Assembly (NCBI GenBank): GCA_048360435.1
Contig: DBGCOP010000040.1
Span: forward strand, 29,846 to 93,845
From: Limenecus sp048360435
GTDB taxonomy: Bacteria > Cyanobacteriota > Vampirovibrionia > Gastranaerophilales > Gastranaerophilaceae
Length of the DNA stretch: 64,000 nucleotides
Direction: 5' to 3'
The notes under the pieces were generated by a model. That model saw only the letters and a program-made list of their open reading frames with translations, was not told the DNA's origin and searched no databases. Shown here piece after piece: positions 1-9,299 of the stretch. Position numbers and translations under genes: made by a program. Positions within the stretch are counted from its first letter, which is position 1; each line of letters begins with the position of its first letter.

Positions 1-1
1 T

Positions 2-1723
2 GACGAAATGCTTAACCGTGCGGTTATGATTCTGGATTCAAGATGTGAAAAAGTTGCCGGCGGTACTTTTCACTCTTTTTCAAACATGATTCTTCGTAAA
101 TATTCAAATTGTTTGGAGTTGAAAAACAATTTTACTATTATTGATAGGGCTGATGCAGAAGATGTAATTAATCACATAAGAGGCAAAATTGTTGAAAAAC
201 AGGAGAAACGTTTTCCAAGAAAAGGCACTATTCTTGATATTTATTCAAAAGCCGTGAATAAAAATATGAGTGCCGAATCGGTTATAGAAAGTGAATATAA
301 TCAGTTTGCACATTGTGTGGAAAAAATAAATGAGATTTCAAAACAATATATCTTATACAAACGTGAAAACAGCCTGCTTGATTACGATGATCTTCTTTTG
401 TACCTTCGTACACTATTGCAGTCAAATGACGAAATAAGAAAAAAACTTTCAAATCAGTATAAATATATTTTGATAGATGAGTATCAAGATACTAATTCTT
501 TACAGGCTGATATAATTAAACTTCTTGCTTCTGAGCACAACAATGTTATGGCTGTTGGTGATGATTCTCAGAGTATTTATTCTTTTAGAGGAGCAAACTT
601 TAGAAATATTCTCGATTTTCCTCATATTTTTCCTGATACAAAAATCATAAAACTTGAGCAAAATTACAGAAGCTCTCAAAATATACTGGCACTTACAAAT
701 AAAGTTATTGAAAAAGCTAAAGAAAAATATACAAAAACTTTGTTTTCTGACATTGTTTCTTCTGAAATACCTGCATTGATTTGCACAAATGATATGCAGA
801 CAGAGGCGGAATTTGTTGCTCAAAGAGTTCTTGAGCTTCAAGAAGATGATATCTCATTGAATGATATGGCAGTTTTGTGCAGAAGTGCAAGAATGACCTA
901 TAATTTAGAAATAGAACTGGCAAAAAGGGCTATTCCTTATAAAAAATATGGAGGTCTCAAATTCATTGAAACAGCGCATGTAAAAGATGTAATTGCTCAT
1001 TTGAGAGTTATATTGAACCCGAATGATATTATAAGTCTTAACAGAATACTTTTATTGTTAAACGGTGTAGGCTCTCAGACAGCAATGAAACTTTTGCCTA
1101 TGTTGAGCAGTGAAAAAATAGATACAGAAAAACTTATACTGCCTGCAAAAAGTTCGGACAGTATAAAAAAATTATTTAATACAGTTGATACCCAAAGAAA
1201 ATATCTTTTAAAACCTTCGACTGTTGTTGATAATATTCTTGCTTATTATGAACCTATTTTAATGGATAAATATGATGATTATGCGAAAAGATTGAAAGAT
1301 TTGGAGCATTTTCATTATCTTTCTGAACAATATAGCAGTCTTGAGGATTTTTTAAGCGATTTGGCTTTGGAACCGCCGGATTCTTCGGTTTCAGAAGTGG
1401 AAGACGGTGCACAAAAAGATGAATATCTAACCCTTTCTACAATTCACAGTGCTAAGGGGCTTGAATGGAAGACTGTGTTTATAATAGGTGCGGTTGACGG
1501 ACGATTCCCTTCTGTTTATTCATTCAATTCAGAAGAAGAACTTGATGAGGAATTGAGACTTATGTATGTTGCTGCAACCAGAGCAAAAACTTATCTTTAT
1601 ATTACCTATCCGATTGATATGTTTGATTATTCTACCAATATGGTACTTTCAAAACCTTCAAGATTTTTGGATGGAATAGAGTCTGATATTTTGGAACGCT
1701 GGGCACTGGAACTTGAAGAATGA
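2..1723 (+). CDS. UvrD/PcrA-type superfamily 1 DNA helicase, 5' end cut by the window
   Basis: ATP-dependent 3'-5' DNA helicase of the UvrD/Rep/PcrA family, acting in repair or replication restart. The reading frame is open from base 2, so the ATG at 8 is internal. The N-terminal Walker A motif lies before the window, and the first visible residues (DEMLNRA) match the end of motif Ia. Seen in order: AGGTFHSF, motif II ILIDEYQDT (near residue 153 from that ATG), motif III VGDDSQSIYSFRG, motif IV LEQNYRSS, motif V STIHSAKGLEWK and motif VI RLMYVAATRAK. Together these make the family call secure. The C-terminus is short, lacking the long tail of typical PcrA. pepA follows 48 bp downstream on the same strand. 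Which member (UvrD, PcrA or Rep) cannot be decided from this part. Confidence 0.93.
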   Translation, partial: DEMLNRAVMILDSRCEKVAGGTFHSFSNMILRKYSNCLELKNNFTIIDRADAEDVINHIRGKIVEKQEKRFPRKGTILDIYSKAVNKNMSAESVIESEYNQFAHCVEKINEISKQYILYKRENSLLDYDDLLLYLRTLLQSNDEIRKKLSNQYKYILIDEYQDTNSLQADIIKLLASEHNNVMAVGDDSQSIYSFRGANFRNILDFPHIFPDTKIIKLEQNYRSSQNILALTNKVIEKAKEKYTKTLFSDIVSSEIPALICTNDMQTEAEFVAQRVLELQEDDISLNDMAVLCRSARMTYNLEIELAKRAIPYKKYGGLKFIETAHVKDVIAHLRVILNPNDIISLNRILLLLNGVGSQTAMKLLPMLSSEKIDTEKLILPAKSSDSIKKLFNTVDTQRKYLLKPSTVVDNILAYYEPILMDKYDDYAKRLKDLEHFHYLSEQYSSLEDFLSDLALEPPDSSVSEVEDGAQKDEYLTLSTIHSAKGLEWKTVFIIGAVDGRFPSVYSFNSEEELDEELRLMYVAATRAKTYLYITYPIDMFDYSTNMVLSKPSRFLDGIESDILERWALELEE

Positions 1724-1771
1724 ATACAATAAGCGTATAATTATGCCATTGATAGAATATTAGGGGGCAAT

Positions 1772-3247
1772 ATGACCAATAAATTAGATGTGAGTGTCGC
1801 AAAGGGTCTTTTAGAACAAACTCCGGCAAATGTGCTTGTTGTGAATCTTTTCGAAGGCGTGAAAATTCCGGCAGGTGCAACAGGTGCAATTGATATTGCA
1901 TTGGATGGCTTAATTTCAAAATTTGTAATAGAAAAAGAAGGCTTCGACGGCAAATTCGGTTCAATGTATGTGATTCCGACATACGGCAAGATATTTGCCG
2001 ATAAAGTCCTTATTGTCGGCTTAGGTAAGAATAAGGATTTTACTTTGAATAGACTGAGAGAAATTTCTCAAAAAATCATTAAAAAATGTATGAAAATGAA
2101 TAATGCCAAAAAGGTTATATCTGTTCTGCACGGTGCGGGAATCGGAGGTTTTGATCCTCAACAGTCAGCACAGATGATAACAGAAGGAACAATGATAGGT
2201 TCTTATTCTTTTGATAAATATAAATCCGAAAAGACTCCAAAGAAAGTAGAAGATTTCATCATTGTTGATATGGTTGAAGAAAATTGTAAAAAAGCGAAAG
2301 CCGGTATCAAAAAAGGTAAAATAATTGCTTCTGCCGTTAATATGGCAAGAGATCTTTCAAATGAAGCACCCCAATATGCAACGCCGTCGAAATTAGCTGA
2401 TATTGCACAGGGAATCAATGGTATTGATGTTCGTGTTTATGAAAAAGATGAAATCGAAAAAATGGGAATGGGTGCATTTCTGGCTGTGGGTAAAGGTAGC
2501 AGCCAACCTCCTAAGTTCATTCACATGAGATATAAAAATGATAAAGCTCAAAGAAAAATTGCTATCATAGGCAAGGGAATCTGCTTTGATTCAGGCGGAC
2601 TCGATTTGAAGCCGCCTTCATCTATGCTTAATATGAAAGATGACATGTCAGCAGCTGGCTCAGTGCTTGCTATTATGAGTGTTATAAAAGAATTAAAGCC
2701 AAATTGTGAAGTTCATGGTATCATTGCGGCTTGTGAAAATATGCCCGGATGCTCTGCTTATAAACCCGGAGATATTCTGACAGCTAAAAACGGAAAGACA
2801 ATTGAAGTTGACAACACAGATGCTGAAGGAAGATTGACTCTGGCTGATGCTCTTTGTTATGCTTGTGAACTTGGCGTGGATGAAGTTATTGATATGGCTA
2901 CTCTGACAGGTGCTTGTGTTGTTGCTTTGGGCAACACTGCTTCAGGTATAATGGGCAATCACCAATCAATGATTGATAAGTTAATCAAGTGTGCAAATGC
3001 AGGCGGTGAAAAAATGTGGCAGATGCCTATGTTTGAAGAATACAGAGATTCATTGAAAAGTGATATAGCTGATATGAAAAATACAGGTTCAAGAATGGGC
3101 GGTACTCAAATAGCTGCTTTATTCCTTCAGAATTTTGTTAAAAAAGTACACTGGGCTCATATTGATATAGCTGGTACAGCATATATTGATAAAAAAGGAG
3201 CAACAGGTGCAGGCGTGAGAACACTTATAAATTATCTTATGTCGTAA
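1772..3247 (+). CDS. pepA: Leucyl aminopeptidase (M17)
   Basis: Cytosolic dinuclear-metal aminopeptidase that removes N-terminal residues from peptides. At 491 residues it has the usual family length. The C-terminal catalytic domain carries GKGICFDSGG at residues 267-276 (metal-binding Lys and Asp) and the family signature NTDAEGRL at 348-355 (metal-binding Asp and Glu plus the catalytic Arg). The N-terminal domain is the variable macro-like region. The ATG is preceded by the strong ribosome site AGGGGG four bases upstream. A bidirectional terminator lies just downstream. It may share a transcript with the helicase, with nothing else in the operon. Confidence 0.96.
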   Translation: MTNKLDVSVAKGLLEQTPANVLVVNLFEGVKIPAGATGAIDIALDGLISKFVIEKEGFDGKFGSMYVIPTYGKIFADKVLIVGLGKNKDFTLNRLREISQKIIKKCMKMNNAKKVISVLHGAGIGGFDPQQSAQMITEGTMIGSYSFDKYKSEKTPKKVEDFIIVDMVEENCKKAKAGIKKGKIIASAVNMARDLSNEAPQYATPSKLADIAQGINGIDVRVYEKDEIEKMGMGAFLAVGKGSSQPPKFIHMRYKNDKAQRKIAIIGKGICFDSGGLDLKPPSSMLNMKDDMSAAGSVLAIMSVIKELKPNCEVHGIIAACENMPGCSAYKPGDILTAKNGKTIEVDNTDAEGRLTLADALCYACELGVDEVIDMATLTGACVVALGNTASGIMGNHQSMIDKLIKCANAGGEKMWQMPMFEEYRDSLKSDIADMKNTGSRMGGTQIAALFLQNFVKKVHWAHIDIAGTAYIDKKGATGAGVRTLINYLMS

Positions 3248-3258
3248 ATTATATAGAA

Positions 3259-3287
3259 AAAAGCCCCTTTATATTAAAGGGGCTTTT
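3259..3287. terminator. Bidirectional intrinsic terminator after pepA
   Basis: Perfect 13-bp stem AAAAGCCCCTTTA / TAAAGGGGCTTTT with a 3-nt loop, flanked by A and T runs. It lies between two convergent genes and can serve pepA (+) and the MFS gene (-). Confidence 0.9.
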
Positions 3288-3329
3288 TAATAACCTTTTT
3301 TGTTTTGTTTTTATAGTTTTTATAAATAT

Positions 3330-4517
3330 TCATTCTTCTAGAACTTTGTCCGGAAGATATTTTACAAAATACGAAAGAACAAAAGGAATAAAAGAAATAA
3401 TTAGAAGTGTTTTTATTATTCCTATGTTTTGCGCTATATAGCCTATCAACGGTAAAAATACACCTACTATACCCCAGCTGAAACCGCCGATGAAACCGGA
3501 GATCATACTTTTATACTGCGGCATTGTTCTTTGTGCCATTACCATATTTATTGAAACTGACAGCATAGTAATAAACCCTGTCAGTACAAATAACAGAAAA
3601 GACAAAGCAGGTGCTGTTTTTATTATGCTTACAAAAATTATTGTTAAAATGAAAGGAACTATTAAAGAAGTATAAAAAACGTTTTTATATCCTATGACTT
3701 TTTCATACCTGCTGCTTATATATGTTCCGAATGCACCGACAGTCAAAAATACAAACACTGCTATGCCTATTTGAAAAGCATTGTATCCGTGGTCTTTCCA
3801 ATAAAACGGCAAAAGTATACTAAAACTTGAAGTTACCAGTGATTTTAGTGCTGATACCATTATTAAAATACGTACTGTTTTGTTTTTAAAAATATCAGTT
3901 AAAGTTGTTAAAAAAGAATTTTCGTTTTTTACAAAATTTTTTGCCTGTATTTTAGGTACAAAAAGAAACACACAAAAGGCAAAAATTAATCCCCAGGAAG
4001 CAGCAAGAGGCAATTTTGTTACTCCGAAAACCTGTGTAATTGAGGAAGATATAATTGGACCTAATGAATATCCGATTGTGCCTGCTGCAATAAAAATGCT
4101 CATGTTTTTAGCCAGATTTTCACCGCTGTATCTTACTACAAAGCCTGTTGCCTGAGGATGATAAAATCCGACTCCCAATCCTCCGATAATTAAGCACAGT
4201 GCAAGCTGCCATATATTATGCACCAGTCCTGACATAGAGAAGGCTAATGATGCGAGAATAATTCCCCAGAATATGAAGAATCTTTTTTGCCATTTGTCAG
4301 CAATGAAGCCGAATACAGGCTGCATCATTGATGAGAATAATTGAGAGGCGCTTAAGGCACATGTTGCCATAGCAAGGCTTGCGCCAATATTAGCAACAAT
4401 GAATGGTAAAATCGGATTTATAAAACTTGAATAGCTATCAGACAGACCATGGCCAAGTGTCAACCAGGCCAGTGCTTTTTTATTTTCTGACTGGGGATTA
4501 TTTTTGTTGTTTTCCAT
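3330..4517 (-). CDS. MFS transporter, fosmidomycin-resistance (Fsr)-like
   Basis: Inner-membrane major facilitator permease of 395 residues with about twelve hydrophobic segments. The N-terminal LTLGHGLSDSYSSFINPILP resembles the first helix of the Fsr/fosmidomycin-resistance exporter family, and FGFIADKWQKR is the typical loop 2-3 MFS signature (G-x-x-x-D-R/K-x-x-R/K). The central loop between helices 6 and 7 is rich in Lys and Asn, as expected. It starts 27 bp downstream of the purH stop on the same strand, so the two are probably co-transcribed. Family call is good; substrate is not readable from sequence and drug resistance should not be assumed. Confidence 0.8.
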   Translation of the reverse strand: MENNKNNPQSENKKALAWLTLGHGLSDSYSSFINPILPFIVANIGASLAMATCALSASQLFSSMMQPVFGFIADKWQKRFFIFWGIILASLAFSMSGLVHNIWQLALCLIIGGLGVGFYHPQATGFVVRYSGENLAKNMSIFIAAGTIGYSLGPIISSSITQVFGVTKLPLAASWGLIFAFCVFLFVPKIQAKNFVKNENSFLTTLTDIFKNKTVRILIMVSALKSLVTSSFSILLPFYWKDHGYNAFQIGIAVFVFLTVGAFGTYISSRYEKVIGYKNVFYTSLIVPFILTIIFVSIIKTAPALSFLLFVLTGFITMLSVSINMVMAQRTMPQYKSMISGFIGGFSWGIVGVFLPLIGYIAQNIGIIKTLLIISFIPFVLSYFVKYLPDKVLEE

Positions 4518-4544
4518 TTTGTTTCCTCGATTAGTGTAAAATAT

Positions 4545-6068
4545 TTAATGTTTGAAATGTCTTATACCTGTTGTTATCATAACCATTTCATATTTATCGG
4601 CTGCGGCTATGACCTCTTTGTCTTTTATGCTGCCTCCGGGCTGGATTATTCCGCTGATTCGACATTGTGCGGCTGCTTGAATATTATCAATTGCAGGGAA
4701 AAATCCGTCAGATGCTGCGACAGCATTTTTTGCGCCGTCACAGGCTCTATTTAAGGCAATTTCCATTGCATCGATTCTGCTGGTTTGTCCACCGCATATG
4801 GCAAGTGTTTTAAAGTCTTTTGCGATTACTATTGCATTAGATTTAACGTGTTTGCATACCTTCCAGGCAAACACCATGTCTTCAACCATTTCAGCTGAAG
4901 GTTTTTTCTTTGTCACCACCTGAAATGTATCTTTGTCGAGTTCTTTGTTATCAATCTCTTGAATGAGTGTGCCGAAAGGTGTTTCTTTAATTTCTTTTTG
5001 AATAAGAGTTTTATATGTTTTTAAAGGAGTATTGAGTTTTATAATTCTCAAATTTTTCTTTGCTTTTAATATTTCCAGTGCGTCATCAGAAAATTCGGGA
5101 GCAATTACAACTTCCAGAAAAACAGATGAAGCATGTTTGGCGATTTCTTTATCAACTTTTTGTGTGAATGCAATAATACCTCCGAAAGCACTTATGGGGT
5201 CAGCATCAAAGGCTTTTAAGTATGCTTCGTTTATAGATTTGCCCAAGGCAACTCCACAGGGTGTATTGTGTTTTACAATTACACAACATGGAACATCATA
5301 GAATTCGCCTGCTATATTCAAAGCTGCTGTCATATCAAGAATGTTATTGTATGAAAGTTCTTTTCCGTTTAAAAACTCATAATCAACAATTTCTTTATTT
5401 TTATAAAGTGCTGCTTTTTGATGAGGATTTTCTCCATATCTGAGATCACCTTCTTTGTTCAAAAAGATTGTTTCATATTTACTTTTTTCTTCACAGAGTT
5501 CTTTGAGAATTACCGAGTCGTATTTTGATGTCAGCTCAAAAGCATCAAGTGCAAGCCCTTTTCTGAATTCGGGAGTTGTATCTCCGTTATTTTCTTCAAG
5601 GGTTTTCAATACTGTTGAATATTGGTTTACTGATGATACAACAGTTACATTTTTATGATTCTTTGCTCCGGCTCTAAGAAGTGCAACACCGCCAATGTCA
5701 ATATTGTCTATCAAAGTTTGTTCATCGTGAGCTTCTTTTGCAACTTTTTCAAATGGATAGAGATTTACTACCACCATTTGGAAAGCTTCTATTTCTTTGT
5801 CATCAAGTTCTTTTGCTTCATTTATATTTTGTGTATCTGCAAGTATTCCGGCATGTATTGCAGGATGCAATGTCTTAACTTTGCCTGAAAGCATTTCATC
5901 AAAATTTGTTATTTTACTTACTTCTATTGTTTCAATTCCGTTTTCATTTAAAAGTTTGGCTGTTGAACCTGTTGAAACAATTTCGTAACCATAAGCCTGT
6001 TGAATTGTTCTTGCGAAAGAAACTATATCTGTTTTATCAAAAACACTAATTAAAGCACGTTTTTTCAT
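4545..6068 (-). CDS. purH: Bifunctional AICAR transformylase / IMP cyclohydrolase
   Basis: Last two steps of de novo purine synthesis: formylation of AICAR with 10-formyl-THF, then ring closure to IMP. The N-terminal MGS-like IMP cyclohydrolase domain begins KKRALISVFDKTDI and contains VSTGSTAKLL and SGKVKTLHPAIHAGIL. The C-terminal transformylase domain carries the catalytic KHNTPCG (Lys-His pair) and ends GIRHFKH, the usual PurH terminus. I chose the ATG at 6068 because AGAGGA sits at correct spacing before it; the in-frame TTG two codons earlier would overlap that site. Length about 507 residues is normal. Upstream partner of the MFS gene. Confidence 0.97.
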   Translation of the reverse strand: MKKRALISVFDKTDIVSFARTIQQAYGYEIVSTGSTAKLLNENGIETIEVSKITNFDEMLSGKVKTLHPAIHAGILADTQNINEAKELDDKEIEAFQMVVVNLYPFEKVAKEAHDEQTLIDNIDIGGVALLRAGAKNHKNVTVVSSVNQYSTVLKTLEENNGDTTPEFRKGLALDAFELTSKYDSVILKELCEEKSKYETIFLNKEGDLRYGENPHQKAALYKNKEIVDYEFLNGKELSYNNILDMTAALNIAGEFYDVPCCVIVKHNTPCGVALGKSINEAYLKAFDADPISAFGGIIAFTQKVDKEIAKHASSVFLEVVIAPEFSDDALEILKAKKNLRIIKLNTPLKTYKTLIQKEIKETPFGTLIQEIDNKELDKDTFQVVTKKKPSAEMVEDMVFAWKVCKHVKSNAIVIAKDFKTLAICGGQTSRIDAMEIALNRACDGAKNAVAASDGFFPAIDNIQAAAQCRISGIIQPGGSIKDKEVIAAADKYEMVMITTGIRHFKH

Positions 6069-6192
6069 TTTCAATCCTCTTTTTATCCTTTGACTTTAAA
6101 TTTAGCACAAAAGAGGGGTTGTGTCAGACCCCCTATGTGTTTATTGGTAATACTTGATAAAAATTATTTATAATGTATTATTGATATAGAAT

Positions 6193-6266
<74 letters not shown>

Positions 6267-6348
6267 TTTTTTTAGGTATTCATATTGGAGGCTTTTTGCA
6301 TAAAAAACTAAAATAATTGAATTGGTTTTTTATGTTAAAACTTAGCAT

Positions 6349-8196
6349 ATGAAGAAAAAAATTTTTGAATTAATCAAGAAATATCCAATTAAGAATATAG
6401 AAAATGCTTTTGTTCAAAGTTTTATTAAATTTAATCATCTTACAATTAAGAATAACAAATTGCTGTTAGATATTGTAAAAGATGATTCTGATATAACTAA
6501 TACAATAAAATCAAAAATTGTTGCGCCAAAAAACATATATGAATTGGAAAATGTATTTGAATTATTAATTCCCCAAGATGACAGAAAATTAAATGGGGCT
6601 TTTTTCACTCCTCCGATTATAGCAAACTATATTTCTAATGAACTAATTAAAACGGGAAATGAAAAGATTTGTGACCCAAGTTGTGGCTGCGGTGCTTTTT
6701 TAATTGCTGCAATAGAGGTGATTAAGAACAAGTTTAATAAGCCAGTGATTGAAATAATTGAGGAAAATATTTATGGCTTTGATATTCTTGAATATAGTGT
6801 CAGACGGTGTAAAATTATTTTTTCAATTTTGGCTTTATTAAACAATCAGGACTTAAGAGAAATTCACTTTAATATATTTTGCCAAAATAGTTTAAATTTT
6901 AATTGGCCACAATTTTTTGAGCAATTTAATATTCAAAACGGATTTGATATAGTTGTTGGCAATCCTCCATATGTTAAATATCAAGATTTAAGTCAAAGTG
7001 TAAGGCAGAATTTACCAAATAATTGGAAAACAATAAAAGTTGGTAATTATAATTTATATTTTGCTTTTTTTGAATTGGGTATAAACATTTTGAAAAAAAG
7101 AGGAAAGCTTGGTTATATTGTTCCAAATAACTATTTTACATCAATTTCCGGTATTAATTTAAGAATCTTCTTACAAAGTAATAAATTTATAGAAAAAATA
7201 ATAGATTTTAATCATTTAAAAATATTTGAATCACAGACATATACATGTATAACCTTTTTATCTAAACAAAAAAATGACTATTTTTTGTTTGATAAAATAT
7301 ATGATAAATGTTTATTATCAAATTTAAGTAATTTAAATTTTTCAAAATGTTTTTTTGATGATTTAAATATGAAAAAATGGCGTTTACTTAGAACTTGTGA
7401 TTTCGAAAATATAAAAAGGATTGAATCATTGGAATATAAGCTGGGTAATCTTTTCAATATAAAAGTAGGAATTGCAACTTGTAAAGATGAACTTTATTTT
7501 TTAAATGAAGATTCAGAAAAAAATAATTATTATATTAAGACTTATAATAATCAAGAATATTTAATAGAAAAAGAAGTAACGAGAAAAATATCAAAGATAT
7601 CAGATTTTAGCACTCAAAAAAATTTTGAAAATAATAAAAGGAGAATTATTTTTCCGTACACAATTAATAACAACAAAGCTGTTGTTATTGATGAAGAATC
7701 TTTTAAATTGAAATATCCAAAATGTTATAAATACTTATTAGCAATAAAAGAAGAACTTTCTGCAAGGGATAAGGGAAAAGGTTTATATCCCGCATGGTAT
7801 GCTTATGCTAGAACACAGGGGCTGAACTTTTATGGTCAAAAACTATTAACACCGACTTTTAGCGAAGAACCGAGGTTTTTGTTTGATTCTGATCCAACAT
7901 CATTGTTTTGTAATGGTTATGCAATATATCAAAAAACGGATTTGCAAATGACTTTGTTAAATAAAAAAATGAGTTTTTCGGTGTTACAAAAAATATTGAA
8001 TTCACAAGTAATGGATTATTATGTCAGAACAACAAGTGTATGTATTGATGGCGGTTATCCTTGTTATCAAAAAAATTTTATTGAGCTATTCGGAATTCCA
8101 GCATTTGAAGATGAAGAGATAAAATTTTTGGAATCAGAAAACTCTGAAATAAAAATAAATGAATTTTTAAAAACAAAGTATCAATTATTGTTGTAA
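6349..8196 (+). CDS. N6-adenine DNA methyltransferase, TaqI/Eco57I-like (restriction-modification)
   Basis: Site-specific m6A methyltransferase that would protect host DNA. Motifs run in gamma-class order: motif X GAFFTPPIIANYISNEL (about residue 84), motif I CDPSCGCGAFL (SAM-binding), motif II YGFDIL, and catalytic motif IV VVGNPPYVKYQD. Beyond residue 370 is a long, less conserved region with TaqI-like target-recognition character. Length 615 fits a methyltransferase with fused recognition domain; no nuclease motif is visible, so I do not call it a type IIG fusion. It runs convergently into the 257-residue gene with only 5 bp between stops. Base composition is even more AT-rich than its neighbours, consistent with transfer. 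No clear ribosome-binding site precedes the ATG. Confidence 0.88.
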   Translation: MKKKIFELIKKYPIKNIENAFVQSFIKFNHLTIKNNKLLLDIVKDDSDITNTIKSKIVAPKNIYELENVFELLIPQDDRKLNGAFFTPPIIANYISNELIKTGNEKICDPSCGCGAFLIAAIEVIKNKFNKPVIEIIEENIYGFDILEYSVRRCKIIFSILALLNNQDLREIHFNIFCQNSLNFNWPQFFEQFNIQNGFDIVVGNPPYVKYQDLSQSVRQNLPNNWKTIKVGNYNLYFAFFELGINILKKRGKLGYIVPNNYFTSISGINLRIFLQSNKFIEKIIDFNHLKIFESQTYTCITFLSKQKNDYFLFDKIYDKCLLSNLSNLNFSKCFFDDLNMKKWRLLRTCDFENIKRIESLEYKLGNLFNIKVGIATCKDELYFLNEDSEKNNYYIKTYNNQEYLIEKEVTRKISKISDFSTQKNFENNKRRIIFPYTINNNKAVVIDEESFKLKYPKCYKYLLAIKEELSARDKGKGLYPAWYAYARTQGLNFYGQKLLTPTFSEEPRFLFDSDPTSLFCNGYAIYQKTDLQMTLLNKKMSFSVLQKILNSQVMDYYVRTTSVCIDGGYPCYQKNFIELFGIPAFEDEEIKFLESENSEIKINEFLKTKYQLLL

Positions 8197-8201
8197 GAAA
8201 T

Positions 8202-8975
8202 TTAGCATTTAATACTACATTCAAATCTTTGTTTGTAAATTTTTAATAGATCACTTGCAAAATTGTCAAATGTCAATCCATCCATTGATACAGTTGAATT
8301 TTTATCAATTATTTTATCTTTTTTTAATTCTTCTATTGTAGAATAAATTTTAGGTTGTTTTTGTCGAAAATCTACAATGAGTAAACATACCCTTTCATAT
8401 TTATATTCTTCTTTTTTGCTTAAATCACGATTGTTAATTAGTTGAAATTTATGTATATAATCATCTATTTTGTGAAATTGATTGAATTTGATTTGGTTTT
8501 GTTTTATAGCTTTTGAACAATATTCATGTGTTGGAATAAGATAAACTTCGCCAAGGCATTGTTTTGGGTATTTTAAGTGAAGATTTAAAGATTCTGCAAA
8601 CGTTCTTTCATATAGTGTATCAATGTTTTTTGCCATGCTGCTAAGTTGGCTTCTTACATTAATTATAATAATTTTTTCACTATCATTAGATTGTGAAATA
8701 TTTTTAATGTTTAAATTATCTGGAATAATGCATACATCCTGGCACTTTGCTTTTAATAAACCTGTTATTTTTAATTCTGGCTTTGTATTGTCTAATGGTG
8801 GATAGATTAATTGTGGTGATATTCCATATTTTATAAATTCTGATTTTATTTCATTATGTAGAATATTAATAAGTTTTTGTGAACGAATTAAACTTGTTTG
8901 TGCAATTCTTCCATTTTTTAAAATTGCAGACTCTAATTCATTTTTTATTAAAAACAATGCATTTTCGATAGACAT
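8202..8975 (-). CDS. Putative restriction endonuclease partner (by context)
   Basis: I do not recognise the family with certainty. The 257-residue protein is translationally coupled to a C-protein-like regulator (TAATG overlap at its start) and converges on an adenine methyltransferase, the classic place for the cognate type II nuclease. The central part has two hydrophobic beta-strand-like stretches, CQDVCIIP and KIIIINVRSQLSS, followed by a helical part and GEVYLIPTHEY. That could be a PD-(D/E)xK-like core, but the canonical Glu-x-Lys is not obvious. The C-terminal half contains a further strand LLIVDF. Function is inferred from context only. Confidence 0.5.
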   Translation of the reverse strand: MSIENALFLIKNELESAILKNGRIAQTSLIRSQKLINILHNEIKSEFIKYGISPQLIYPPLDNTKPELKITGLLKAKCQDVCIIPDNLNIKNISQSNDSEKIIIINVRSQLSSMAKNIDTLYERTFAESLNLHLKYPKQCLGEVYLIPTHEYCSKAIKQNQIKFNQFHKIDDYIHKFQLINNRDLSKKEEYKYERVCLLIVDFRQKQPKIYSTIEELKKDKIIDKNSTVSMDGLTFDNFASDLLKIYKQRFECSIKC

Positions 8976-9193
8976 TAATTAATTCCTTTGAATATGTCTG
9001 AAAGATTTAAGCTTAGAGCATTAGCAATTTTATAAATATTTGATAATGTTATATTTTTTTCTGCTCGTTCAACCATTCCAATATAAGTGCGATGTACCCC
9101 AGCTTTTTCAGCCAAAGCCTCTTGTGATAAATTGAGTTTTTGTCTTTCTTCTTTAATTCTTTTGCCAAAATCTATTAAAATTTTCTTTTTCAT
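8975..9193 (-). CDS. XRE-family regulator, restriction-modification controller (C protein) type
   Basis: 72-residue helix-turn-helix protein occupying almost its whole length (GKRIKEERQKLNLSQEALAE then KAGVHRTYIGMVERAEKNIT). Size and the VHRTYIGMVERAEKN stretch are typical of C proteins that time expression of restriction genes and autoregulate from paired operator sites. Its stop codon overlaps the ATG of the downstream partner gene by one base (TAATG), indicating translational coupling. No ribosome site is visible before its ATG, which is common for leaderless C transcripts. Two similar operator-like sequences lie just upstream. Confidence 0.85.
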   Translation of the reverse strand: MKKKILIDFGKRIKEERQKLNLSQEALAEKAGVHRTYIGMVERAEKNITLSNIYKIANALSLNLSDIFKGIN

Positions 9194-9216
9194 TGTTGTA
9201 TTCTATATAATTGCTA

Positions 9217-9243
9217 ACTATGATTCTACATACTATAATTAGT
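9217..9243 (-). promoter_or_regulatory. Candidate C-box operator pair
   Basis: Two related 12-mers, ACTATGATTCTA (9217-9228) and ACTATAATTAGT (9232-9243), start 15 bp apart. The second sits inside the perfect inverted repeat TACTA-TAAT-TAGTA (9231-9244). They lie 24-50 bp upstream of the regulator ATG and overlap a possible TATAGT -10 on the minus strand. This arrangement matches paired C-protein sites, but is a by-eye call. Confidence 0.5.
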
Positions 9244-9299
9244 AATAATATTTTTTTATTTTAAAATAAGATTAGGCTTCTAAACGAAAGGTGTATATA

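Noticed and set aside
6349..8196. Single-chain type IIG restriction-methylation enzyme
   Set aside because: No N-terminal nuclease motif; length fits methyltransferase plus recognition domain and a separate partner gene exists.
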